From an uncultured Halobacteriovorax sp. (GTDB lineage Bacteria; Bdellovibrionota; Bacteriovoracia; Bacteriovoracales; Bacteriovoracaceae), in the NCBI GenBank assembly GCA_913061265.1, contig CAJXVS010000005.1, positions 322,418 through 386,417 of the forward strand: a stretch of DNA of 64,000 nt, in the 5' to 3' direction. Positions 50,743 through 58,848 of this stretch are shown here, piece by piece. The stretch's first letter is position 1. Every line of letters begins with the position of its first letter. The notes below the pieces were generated by a model that saw only the letters and a program-made list of their open reading frames with translations, did not search any database and had not been told where the DNA came from. The position numbers were made by a program, and so were the translations under genes.

Positions 50743-53499
50743 CTATGCTAGATCATCAAAATAATGAAACGACGTTATTCTCGATCTATATTTCTTATAT
50801 CTTTTAGTCTCTTCGATAATACAAATGATCGAAGTGGACTTCCCTTTTTCTAAATTAAAAATAACCTGATTAGCAAAGCTATAGATCATATAAAACCCAA
50901 GGCCCGCTCCGCCTTTTTTTTCTTCAGGCACCTTTTCAACGGCGCTTCTATTAAGGCTCTCAAATAAACGCTCCAGAGTAAGGCTCCCTGAATTATCCGT
51001 CACCGAAATGACTATATTATTATTAACCTTACCAATTTTATAGATGACGCCTTCATCAGCATTAAGCTTAACCTTTAAGGTCCTCTCTGTTGATTCATGC
51101 CCAGTAGCATTGAAGATAGCGTTAGAGGCCAGTTCGCTGGAAATAGACTCGAGATAATCCATTGGCGAGTCAAAGAAGTTATCAATATTTAATCCAGACA
51201 AGACTTCTTTGATTTCATCTATTGCTGTTAGAGAGTTTCTTAAGGTGATCTCCTTGGCTGAATCAGTATGATCTAAGCAATAAGAAAGCTTTTGAAAGGC
51301 TTTATCCATTATGCCAGAGCAAGTATCGAAGACCTCTCGTTCAAATTGGTCAGAATTACTTCCGATGACATGAAAGAGTGAGTGTTTAAAAAGAATCTTA
51401 GATATATTTTGATCATCATCCCAACTTGAGATCACAATGATCTTATCTTTGTATTTCTTTATAAGATCAAGGGAGTCTTCAAGTTGATCCATGTCAATAA
51501 AGATAAGATCAGCCTCTTCGTTATTAGAGGGAATTAGGCCTTGTGGAAGTTTTGGATTTCTGCTTATAAGAGAGCTCTTAAATCTTGAGAAGTCATACTC
51601 ACTTTTTGAAGAGCTGCTAGGCTTTACGAGTAAAAAGGTTATATCATCTTCAGGCTTAACATCTTCATAGAATTGATAGGCACTCTTTATACAAGCATCT
51701 CTTGATTCAAAGACACTTAAGAAACTACCTTTTGCTAGGCTTTTTAAGAATCGCCTCTGTCCATAAGCGACCTTTTTATTGTTAACGCACTCTAAGATTC
51801 CATCAGTGAAGAAGATAAACTCTTCGTCTCCTACAAGATTCTCTGTTACTTCATTATATACAGCTGAGGAATCTTTTCCGAGGTGTGGACCTGGAACGCT
51901 TAGAAGAGGGATAAAATCCCCTTTATCAATCTCAGTCTTATTTAAATGCACCTTTAAAGGCGGGTTATGACTAGCATTGGAATAAACAATTGTTTTCTTA
52001 AGAGGATCAAAGGTAATGATAAAGAAGGTCATCAAGATCTGATTTCCCGTACCACACACCACTCTGTTGATCATCCCCATCATCTCACTAGGACGGTCTA
52101 TAAGGCTTGGGTTGTCTTTAAGAATCTCTTTTATAAAGTTCAATGAGGAATTAGCTGTTGCCGTTAAAAGAGCAGCTGGAACGCCGTGCCCGGTAGCATC
52201 TGCAATGAACAAGGAGAACTTACCATCTTTTTCTAAATAGCCCCACCAATCCCCACCGCACTCTGAAGCGGGTGAATAAAAGGCGGCGATATCATAGCCT
52301 TCTATACGAAGATCATTAGGAGGAAAGAAGCTACTTTGAACCAGCTGAGCGACTTCAACTTCTTTTTCTAGCCTTATCTTCTCCACCATCTCATCCATAT
52401 AGCGAGCAATCTCACTGGACATAAAGTTAAAGCTATCAGACAAGGCGCCAATCTCATCTCGTGAATTAACAACAACCTTTGTCTTAAAGTCTCCTCCAGT
52501 AATCTTCTTGATCCCTTGATGAAGCTTTTCAACATGAGAAGTTAAGTTACGGCTAAAGAGGATTCCCGTGATAACAGCAAAGGAGATAAGAAAGAGTGCG
52601 AAGTAGATAGATTTTCCAACTATATAATCAGCAGCACTAAAGGCCTCAGCCTTATTAATTTCAGAGAGGACTACAAGATTAAATATTTCATTTTTCTCAA
52701 AAGAAACTAAGAGCCTTTGCCCTTTAGAGTTATCAAATTCCTTAACTCCTTTTTTTAAGCTCTCTTTGTAAAATGACTTATAATAAGCAGAGGTCTCTGG
52801 TGGTTGATCATTCTTACCGGCCATTTGGCGGTGAATAAGGACCTCTCCAGCTTGCGAGAGGACGAAGGTCTCATAGGTTGAGTTAGAATTAAAAAGATCT
52901 ATAAAATTAGAGAGCTTTAAGCGCGCCACAAAGAACTGATTCTTCTTTTTATTAAACTCAGCGACAACCAGATGAGGAATCTCTAAATTAAGTCCTGGAT
53001 TAAAAAGTAAGCTTTCCTTAACTAGGATCTCTTCGAAGGGAAGTTCTTTTTCTTTAGTTAGTTTTAAGAAGTAATCATCTTTTAGCCCATTGGCCTTTAA
53101 AAAGTTCTTATCACGGAGTCCAAAGACCAGTTCTCTATTAGAAGCATCGTAGATTGAAAATTCAATAATATTTGGGTTTGCATTAAAGATGTTTCTAATA
53201 AGCTCATTGCTTCTTTGACTTAAGCTAACCGCCTCACCTAAAAGGGCCATGGTTTGTTTAGTATTAAGAAGGTCTTGAGAGAGAAGCGAGCTAACCCCTT
53301 CAGTAACACTAAGAGAGGTTTCATAGATATAAGCAGACTTATCCTTCTTGAAATGATCAAGGGCGTAATAGGCATAGACTGATAGGCTGCTTAGAATAAG
53401 AAAACTGATGACTGAGATTAGCTTGCCCTTAATGGGAAAACTTACGGCCCTAATGGAATGTTCTGCAATTTGACTGGGCAATTGATGACTCCAAAACAT
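50743..53499 (-). CDS. Membrane SpoIIE-type phosphatase fused to anti-sigma-type ATPase domain
   Basis: 918 residues. Order: membrane helix (about 24-44), sensory extracytoplasmic domain (about 50-295, Cache-like), membrane helix (about 296-316), HAMP (about 318-370), coiled linker, PP2C/SpoIIE phosphatase (about 390-620; ASECGGDWWGY, FIADATGHGVPAALL, FFTDGILEC), a pseudo-receiver (about 640-740; LIFIDMDQLEDS), and a C-terminal RsbW-like ATPase (about 780-905; SELASNAIFNATGH, GAGLGFYMIYSF). It can thus in principle both phosphorylate and dephosphorylate a STAS partner. The STAS gene follows by 8 nt. Confidence 0.9.
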   Translation of the reverse strand: MFWSHQLPSQIAEHSIRAVSFPIKGKLISVISFLILSSLSVYAYYALDHFKKDKSAYIYETSLSVTEGVSSLLSQDLLNTKQTMALLGEAVSLSQRSNELIRNIFNANPNIIEFSIYDASNRELVFGLRDKNFLKANGLKDDYFLKLTKEKELPFEEILVKESLLFNPGLNLEIPHLVVAEFNKKKNQFFVARLKLSNFIDLFNSNSTYETFVLSQAGEVLIHRQMAGKNDQPPETSAYYKSFYKESLKKGVKEFDNSKGQRLLVSFEKNEIFNLVVLSEINKAEAFSAADYIVGKSIYFALFLISFAVITGILFSRNLTSHVEKLHQGIKKITGGDFKTKVVVNSRDEIGALSDSFNFMSSEIARYMDEMVEKIRLEKEVEVAQLVQSSFFPPNDLRIEGYDIAAFYSPASECGGDWWGYLEKDGKFSLFIADATGHGVPAALLTATANSSLNFIKEILKDNPSLIDRPSEMMGMINRVVCGTGNQILMTFFIITFDPLKKTIVYSNASHNPPLKVHLNKTEIDKGDFIPLLSVPGPHLGKDSSAVYNEVTENLVGDEEFIFFTDGILECVNNKKVAYGQRRFLKSLAKGSFLSVFESRDACIKSAYQFYEDVKPEDDITFLLVKPSSSSKSEYDFSRFKSSLISRNPKLPQGLIPSNNEEADLIFIDMDQLEDSLDLIKKYKDKIIVISSWDDDQNISKILFKHSLFHVIGSNSDQFEREVFDTCSGIMDKAFQKLSYCLDHTDSAKEITLRNSLTAIDEIKEVLSGLNIDNFFDSPMDYLESISSELASNAIFNATGHESTERTLKVKLNADEGVIYKIGKVNNNIVISVTDNSGSLTLERLFESLNRSAVEKVPEEKKGGAGLGFYMIYSFANQVIFNLEKGKSTSIICIIEETKRYKKYRSRITSFHYFDDLA

Positions 53500-53566
53500 A
53501 AATATTTCTGCTTAATTATATTAAATCAGATTATAATTAACAAATAACCAAAGAGATACTACTGCT

Positions 53567-55783
53567 ATGCAAAGATCGAACTTAGACTCATTTTTAATAA
53601 CGTTGATGCTAGGTCTCTTTCTCTTTTCTGGCTTCAAACTTTTTTTAGAAGATCAAAACCCCTTCCTAGTCACGGGTTCGGACTTCTTAGCTGAGATCGC
53701 TTATCTTGAGAATACTGTAAAGAATAAGTCAGGTACTCATTTAGCTTGGAATGACGCTAGGGACGCTCAAAAACTTTTTGATGGTGATCAGCTCTATACC
53801 CACGAAAACTCAGAAGTAGACATCCTTTTTCGCGATAAAACTAAGATTAATATCTTGGAGAACTCTCTCTTTAAACTAGAAAGAAAAGACTTAGACCCCA
53901 TCATTGTCCTTAAAGAAGGCATCTTTTATATAAGAACAAGGGGCGTGAATAAAAAGATTAAGGTTAAGGTTGCTAACCGTGAACTAAGCATTGATTCCGT
54001 AGAGTCCAAGCTTCAAGTTCAAGGACAAGGCCTTGACTCAAAAGTGATCGTCCTAGAGGGATCAGCTAAGATTAACATCGGTGATCAAGAGCTTCTCTTA
54101 AAGCCAAATCAATTTATTGAGTTAAAAGAAAGTAAGAAGCTTGATGTAAAACTTATCCCCATTAAGCTCCTACAACCACTTCACAATACAACTCTCTTTC
54201 ACCAAGAACGAATCGAATTCACTTGGGATTTATCAACAAAGAAGACGGCAGTATTTCAACTCTCTGATGACCCTAGCTTTAAAAATGTTTTAATAAAAGA
54301 AGCTCTTATAGAAAATACTTTTTCTATGAACAACCTCTCTAAGGGAGCATATTACTGGCGGGTTTTAGAAGATGACTCTAGCGAGGCCTTCGAGATTAGA
54401 AAGCTAATTATTTTAGAACCCATTCATATCATAGGTCCCCTTTACTCTAGCCTTATAAGAATGAAAAAACCTGACTCTCCTGTCTATTTTAACTGGGAAG
54501 GAGAAACCTTTGATTCTTTTTATATTGAAGTTTCAAAAGATAAAGACTTTAAGAAGACCTTAGTTTCAAAAAAAATTGATACTCATAAGTTTATCTGGGA
54601 CCAAGCACTGCCGGGTCAATATTTTTGGCGTATAAAGAAGGCCAATGGAGACAATCAGATTTTCACCAACCCCTTCCCTTTTCAAATTAGAAGAGAAATG
54701 CCCCTGGCACCACCAAGTATTGAAAAGATTAAAAAGACTTATAAGCTTGAGTTAAAAAAGAAAAGCTCAAAGAACTCCTTTTCTCTAATAGACCTCTTTA
54801 TCAATAAAGCGGCTGCTGATGATTTTGTAAAACAGACCACCTTAGAGTGGCCACTTAATAAGAATGCGAAGTCCTATATTATTGAAGTCTACTCTGATTC
54901 AAATTTAAAGAACCTTATCTTTAAGAAGAGCCTAGAGCAGAATAGTTTTACATGGGTGAGCCCACCAGTTGGTAAATTCTACTGGCGTTTGGCCTTGGTA
55001 GATTATTGGGAGCAAGCTTCAGAGTTCTCTCAAGTCATTCATGCAGAAGTCTTAGCTCCAAAACCAATTGCAAAGAAGAAGCGAGTGGTTAAGAAGATAA
55101 AAGAAGCTCCAAAAGCTCCTACCCCTAGGCAAATACAGACTGAGCAGGAAAAGCAAACATACTTTAGTAAGATCAAGACTCTTAAGACAAACTACCTTCG
55201 CTTTATCAACTCTCCTTCCTTTGTTAAATTCAATTCCGAAAAAGGAATCATCAATATTAATTCAAGTGGTTCTTCACTCGCCTCCTTTGAAGTTGAATCT
55301 AGAATAAAAAGAAAAGATAAAGATTTTTATCAGTTTAACCTGAGTCGTCTTACAGGTGACGCCTTTACTGATACAGCTTATACAAATATGAAGGCAAGGA
55401 TAGCTTTTGGGCGTTACTTTCATCTTGGTCAAACTTCCCCTCTCTATTATAAGCTAGGACTCTTAGGCACCTCGAGTACTTATTATTTACGTGAAGGAAT
55501 AGATCAGTTAGTTGAAAATAAGAACACATCCTTCGCTCTTAACGCTAGTCTTGGTGGCGAGAGGCCAAGCTTCTTTAGCCTAACTCAACACTATCAATTA
55601 AAGCTAGGTCTTGGAACGAACCTCTCATTAGAGGCCCTCTACGATCTTCATTATAAGTTTAACTCTAAGTATACTTTCACTCTTGGAGGCTCTGGTGCTT
55701 ATGAGAGATTTAGCACCAGTGATGATGTCTTAGTTTCTTTTCTAAATTTGAACTTTAGATTTAGTGCCCTTTACTATTTTTAA
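53567..55783 (+). CDS. FecR-domain protein with fibronectin-like repeats and C-terminal barrel
   Basis: 738 residues. Membrane anchor or signal (ITLMLGLFLFSGFKLFL, about 11-27), then a FecR-type domain (about 70-185; LFDGDQLYTHENSEVDILFR, IVLKEGIFYIRTRG). Repeats of about 90 residues end in YYWRV, YFWRI and FYWRL (about 190-500), typical of beta-sandwich modules. A basic linker follows (KKKRVVKKIKE). The last 200 residues alternate strands and end LNFRFSALYYF, like an outer-membrane barrel. It may span the envelope or anchor to peptidoglycan; no TonB or sigma partner is nearby. The 3' end overlaps the glycine-rich gene by 42 nt. Confidence 0.72.
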   Translation: MQRSNLDSFLITLMLGLFLFSGFKLFLEDQNPFLVTGSDFLAEIAYLENTVKNKSGTHLAWNDARDAQKLFDGDQLYTHENSEVDILFRDKTKINILENSLFKLERKDLDPIIVLKEGIFYIRTRGVNKKIKVKVANRELSIDSVESKLQVQGQGLDSKVIVLEGSAKINIGDQELLLKPNQFIELKESKKLDVKLIPIKLLQPLHNTTLFHQERIEFTWDLSTKKTAVFQLSDDPSFKNVLIKEALIENTFSMNNLSKGAYYWRVLEDDSSEAFEIRKLIILEPIHIIGPLYSSLIRMKKPDSPVYFNWEGETFDSFYIEVSKDKDFKKTLVSKKIDTHKFIWDQALPGQYFWRIKKANGDNQIFTNPFPFQIRREMPLAPPSIEKIKKTYKLELKKKSSKNSFSLIDLFINKAAADDFVKQTTLEWPLNKNAKSYIIEVYSDSNLKNLIFKKSLEQNSFTWVSPPVGKFYWRLALVDYWEQASEFSQVIHAEVLAPKPIAKKKRVVKKIKEAPKAPTPRQIQTEQEKQTYFSKIKTLKTNYLRFINSPSFVKFNSEKGIININSSGSSLASFEVESRIKRKDKDFYQFNLSRLTGDAFTDTAYTNMKARIAFGRYFHLGQTSPLYYKLGLLGTSSTYYLREGIDQLVENKNTSFALNASLGGERPSFFSLTQHYQLKLGLGTNLSLEALYDLHYKFNSKYTFTLGGSGAYERFSTSDDVLVSFLNLNFRFSALYYF

Positions 55784-56878
55784 AGAAAAGAAAGCTAAGA
55801 TGATCCCAGCTAGAAAGCTAAAGAGAAAAGGGCCACCAGAGCCAGATCCACTGCCATCATCAATAGTCCCGCAGCTTGTCGTAAAGTCCCCGTTGAATTC
55901 ATTTTGGTTTAGATCAAAGAGAGAGGGAGTAATTCCATTTAAGGTTGCGCTCGCTACATCAATATTAGCAATGCCTGGAGTATAAAGCTCTAAGCGACCA
56001 AGCCCACCAGCACCTCCAGCACCAGTTGTCCCAGCAGCAGCTCCTCCTGCTCCACCATTAAGAGCTATTGTTCCAAAGATTGAAATACCACTTAAAGATT
56101 GAAGAACGATTGTTCCCCCGGCCCCGCCCCCACCTGCGCCAGAACCACCGGGAGCTGAAGTTGTGTTGCCTGCCCCACCTGCGCCACCATTAGAAGTGAT
56201 GCTACCACCACCACTGATCGTAATCACTCCGCCAGCAACAATCTTAATGACTCCACCGCCGCCGCCACCAGAGCCTGGTGAATTATTATTAAAGGCACCA
56301 TCCGTTCCCGTTCCGCCGGTTCCGCCCCCACTTCCTCCAGCGAGAGAGCTGCCTAAAGAATTTGATACAACTCCGGGAACTGATACTGGCGCGACTTGCC
56401 CGCCTCCAGTTCCATCATTGCCAGCGCTGCCAACACTACCGTTACTTCCGCCAGCCCCGCCACTTCCATCTTGAGATCCACCGGCCGCGGAATTAGTAGC
56501 ACTTCCCCCGCCGCCATTTCCTTCGCCATCACCTGGAGAAGTAGTGGCCCCTACATAAGAGCCTCCTGCAGAAGCGCCAGGTCCGCCTTGACCACCGGCC
56601 CTATCAGCGGCCGTTGAGTTTGTCCCAACTTGCCCCACGGCACCGGTTAAAACAAAGGAGCTAGAAATAGTCACGCTCCCTAAGACCTTAATCACAACTG
56701 ATGTTCCACCAGTGCTAAAGGTTGTTCCGCCGCCAGCTAGAGTAAGTGAGGCGCAATTAAAACTTCTACCACCAGCGGTAATAGTCGCTTCAGTACAGGC
56801 CCCAAGGGAGCCGTCGCCTAAATCAAAGGCGTATGAATTCATGGAAAATAAAAAAAGAATTGAGATAACTAACTGCAT
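55742..56878 (-). CDS. Glycine-rich surface protein with C-terminal sorting-like tail
   Basis: 378 residues. Signal peptide MQLVISILFLFSMNSYA, unusual in having no Lys or Arg. Residues of about 85-290 are dominated by Gly, Ser, Ala and Thr (GGSGGGTGGTGTDG, GAGGAGNTTSAPGGSGAGGG), interleaved with VITISGGGSI-type strands, like PE-PGRS or beta-helix adhesins. The tail is GSGSGSGGP, a hydrophobic helix (FLFSFLAGIILAFFSL), then KIVKGTKSK: motif, helix and basic end, as in CTERM sorting signals. The start codon lies in the loop of a long hairpin and has no ribosome binding site. The collagen-like gene lies 51 nt upstream on the same strand. Confidence 0.72.
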   Translation of the reverse strand: MQLVISILFLFSMNSYAFDLGDGSLGACTEATITAGGRSFNCASLTLAGGGTTFSTGGTSVVIKVLGSVTISSSFVLTGAVGQVGTNSTAADRAGGQGGPGASAGGSYVGATTSPGDGEGNGGGGSATNSAAGGSQDGSGGAGGSNGSVGSAGNDGTGGGQVAPVSVPGVVSNSLGSSLAGGSGGGTGGTGTDGAFNNNSPGSGGGGGGVIKIVAGGVITISGGGSITSNGGAGGAGNTTSAPGGSGAGGGGAGGTIVLQSLSGISIFGTIALNGGAGGAAAGTTGAGGAGGLGRLELYTPGIANIDVASATLNGITPSLFDLNQNEFNGDFTTSCGTIDDGSGSGSGGPFLFSFLAGIILAFFSLKIVKGTKSKVQI

Positions 56879-56897
56879 ACTTAGTTAGTTTATCTCA
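56840..56897 (-). promoter_or_regulatory. Terminator-like hairpin holding the glycine-rich gene start codon in its loop
   Basis: On the minus strand TGAGATAAACTAACT (56897-56883), loop AAGTATGC, AGTTAGTTATCTCA (56874-56861): a 14-bp stem with one bulged A. Four bases later comes a run of seven T, formed by Leu and Phe codons of the signal peptide. The ATG (56878-56876) is in the loop. It can be read as the terminator of the collagen-like gene, as an attenuator, or as a translational control element. Confidence 0.6.
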
Positions 56898-56929
56898 ATA
56901 GTAGGTCCACTTACAATTTCTTGTCTCTA

Positions 56930-58648
56930 TTACTCAAGCTTTGTGATTTGAATCTGAGTATAGACTTCATTACTTCCAAAACCAGAGGCAAGACCAAAAC
57001 CTAAAGCGTGCGTTGAAGAGCAGCGATGCATGACTGTAAAAGAAGTAGGCGCGCTTAAGGTAAGCACTCCCGCTAGCATCGACTGAGTAATTGAAGGAGA
57101 AGTATTATGACTAAAGCCCGTTGAGCCCACGATGGCGTCAGTCCCTGCTCCAGAATCAACAATCTTTGCTTTATGCTGACTGGTAACAAAGGCCGGTGCA
57201 TGACCGTCTATATGATAAGTTCCTGGTTGAAGAGTAAAACTATTAGCGGCTAAACTAACGATGCTAGCGTCGCCCTCTATAGTATTTAATTCTCTTGTTT
57301 GCCAAGCACCAGAAGTACAAGCACCACCAGAAGTTCCACTTGGGCGGATATCTTTTATATAAGCAATCTTTTGTGTTGATCCACTCCCTGAGCCTACTGG
57401 CATCATAGAAGCCGGTAGTCTTCCTTCACTATCAAGCTGAGGAATCTGTCCTGCGTTTATACCGACATCAAGATTGATTGTTCCAACTGAGCTGATCACT
57501 CCAGAGACTAAACCAACTCCCGCCGTGATCTCAACCGTAGCATCAGAGCCTGCCGGTCCTTCTGCGCCAGTATCACCTTTTACGCCTGCAATACCTTGGA
57601 TACCTTGAGGACCCTGAACTCCAGCATCTCCTTTTGCACCTGTGATTCCTGCGGCTCCCGTTGCTCCCGAGTCACCTTTAGGACCTATAGGTCCTGCAAT
57701 TCCATCGGCTCCGTTATCGCCCTTTTCACCTTGAATACCTTGAATACCTTGCTCGCCTTTAGCGCCATCAATGCCTGAAGTTCCTGCTGCTCCAGTAGCT
57801 CCTTGTAGACCTTGAATCCCCTGATCACCTTTTGCTCCTGCTATTCCAGCTGGACCTTGAAGACCTTGGATCCCCTGATCGCCCGTAGCTCCTGTTATAC
57901 CTTGAATTCCTTGATCACCCTTAGCTCCACTTGTTCCAGCGATCCCTGCAGGACCTTGAGGACCAGTGGCACCAGTAGGACCCACGGCCCCATCAACACC
58001 AGCAGGACCTTGCGCTCCGTTTGATCCATCAGAACCAGATGGACCTTGTGGACCAATGGCACCAGTTGCTCCAGCTATACCTTGAATCCCTTGTTCACCT
58101 TGCGCGCCATCTGCACCATCAGCGCCGGCAGGACCTTGCTCACCTTGAGGACCAACCTCACCAGTGGCTCCAGGAAGACCAGGCTCACCTTGGAGACCAA
58201 CAGGGCCTATAGGTCCGGGGACTCCCTGTGATGCTGTGGTTTGAATAGTTCCATCAGGAAAGATAAAACCAGTTGAAAGAGATTGCACAAAGCCGCTAAC
58301 AACTAAGTTAGCATCGACTTCTTCAGTTCTTATATAGTCATCAATCCAATCTTGATGATTTTCACTCCAAGTTAATTTATCACCATTGTTCATCCCATCC
58401 GGAGCTCTATGATCACGGCATGAATATTCTCTTGGATGCCAATGTGATCCTCTGGTATGCCATGAGATAACTTGCCCATCTTTTGGAGTACGGCAGCGAT
58501 GCCTCTTACCAAAGAAAGACTTGATGACTTTTCTGAATGAATTCTTCTTACTGCTACTACCAGCAAAAGCTAATGAGGAAGAACTAAGGAGGATTATCAT
58601 AAAGGCAGATAATACAATGCCGAGTCTTCTAGAGTTCTCATTTCGCAT
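56930..58648 (-). CDS. Exported collagen-like protein with C-terminal globular head
   Basis: 572 residues from ATG 58648, which has AGGTGG 5 nt upstream. Signal peptide (RLGIVLSAFMIILLSSSSLAFA), then a Cys/His-rich region (RHRCRTPKDGQ, SHWHPREYSCRDHRAPDG). After a strand with FIFPDGTIQTTAS there are 76 uninterrupted Gly-X-Y triplets, many GIQ, GDQ, GEQ, GPA and GAT, expected to form a triple helix. The last 170 residues form a TNF/C1q-like head (QPGTYHIDGHAPAF, ending VYTQIQITKLE) that would trimerise and bind a ligand. It is probably a surface or filament adhesin, perhaps for prey contact (inference). Confidence 0.85.
   Translation of the reverse strand: MRNENSRRLGIVLSAFMIILLSSSSLAFAGSSSKKNSFRKVIKSFFGKRHRCRTPKDGQVISWHTRGSHWHPREYSCRDHRAPDGMNNGDKLTWSENHQDWIDDYIRTEEVDANLVVSGFVQSLSTGFIFPDGTIQTTASQGVPGPIGPVGLQGEPGLPGATGEVGPQGEQGPAGADGADGAQGEQGIQGIAGATGAIGPQGPSGSDGSNGAQGPAGVDGAVGPTGATGPQGPAGIAGTSGAKGDQGIQGITGATGDQGIQGLQGPAGIAGAKGDQGIQGLQGATGAAGTSGIDGAKGEQGIQGIQGEKGDNGADGIAGPIGPKGDSGATGAAGITGAKGDAGVQGPQGIQGIAGVKGDTGAEGPAGSDATVEITAGVGLVSGVISSVGTINLDVGINAGQIPQLDSEGRLPASMMPVGSGSGSTQKIAYIKDIRPSGTSGGACTSGAWQTRELNTIEGDASIVSLAANSFTLQPGTYHIDGHAPAFVTSQHKAKIVDSGAGTDAIVGSTGFSHNTSPSITQSMLAGVLTLSAPTSFTVMHRCSSTHALGFGLASGFGSNEVYTQIQITKLE
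57542..58225 (-). repeat. Collagen-type Gly-X-Y repeat region
   Basis: 76 consecutive Gly-X-Y codon triplets (684 bp) with no break. Sub-repeats such as GDQGIQGLQGPAGIAGAK and GDQGIQGLQGATGAAG recur, so parts arose by short duplications. DNA-level similarity makes the region prone to length change by slippage or recombination and to misassembly. Confidence 0.9.
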
Positions 58649-58815
58649 ACGTACCACCTGTGAATGTTTAATTTTTCTAAGTATAGGGTACAAAAAGGCC
58701 GCATCTCCTAAGGTGTCAAAATTAGGGAAATCAAGAGAATACGTAGGATTCTATTTAGATAAACTATCACTAGCTTAGGTGTATAAAGGCATTCTTTTAT
58801 GGCGAAATTCAATAT

Positions 58816-58844
58816 AAAGCGCTCCTCCTAAAAGAAGCGCCTTT
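58816..58844 (-). terminator. Probable terminator of the ABC-F gene
   Basis: On the minus strand AAAGGCGCT (58844-58836) pairs with AGCGCTTT (58823-58816) around a 12-nt loop, with one bulged G. The T residues lie in the stem end, and the downstream tract ATATTGAATTT is only moderately T-rich. It starts 4 nt after the ABC-F stop. Confidence 0.5.
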
Positions 58845-58848
58845 TAAA

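Noticed and set aside
55764..56617. Proline- and serine-rich plus-strand frames opposite the glycine-rich gene
   Set aside because: They are mirror images of Gly and Ser codons on the minus strand (GGN read as CCN), with no ribosome sites.
57542..58225. Repetitive DNA that could be mistaken for a CRISPR array or satellite
   Set aside because: The period is 9 bp set by Gly-X-Y codons, units are not identical, and one open frame runs through all of it.
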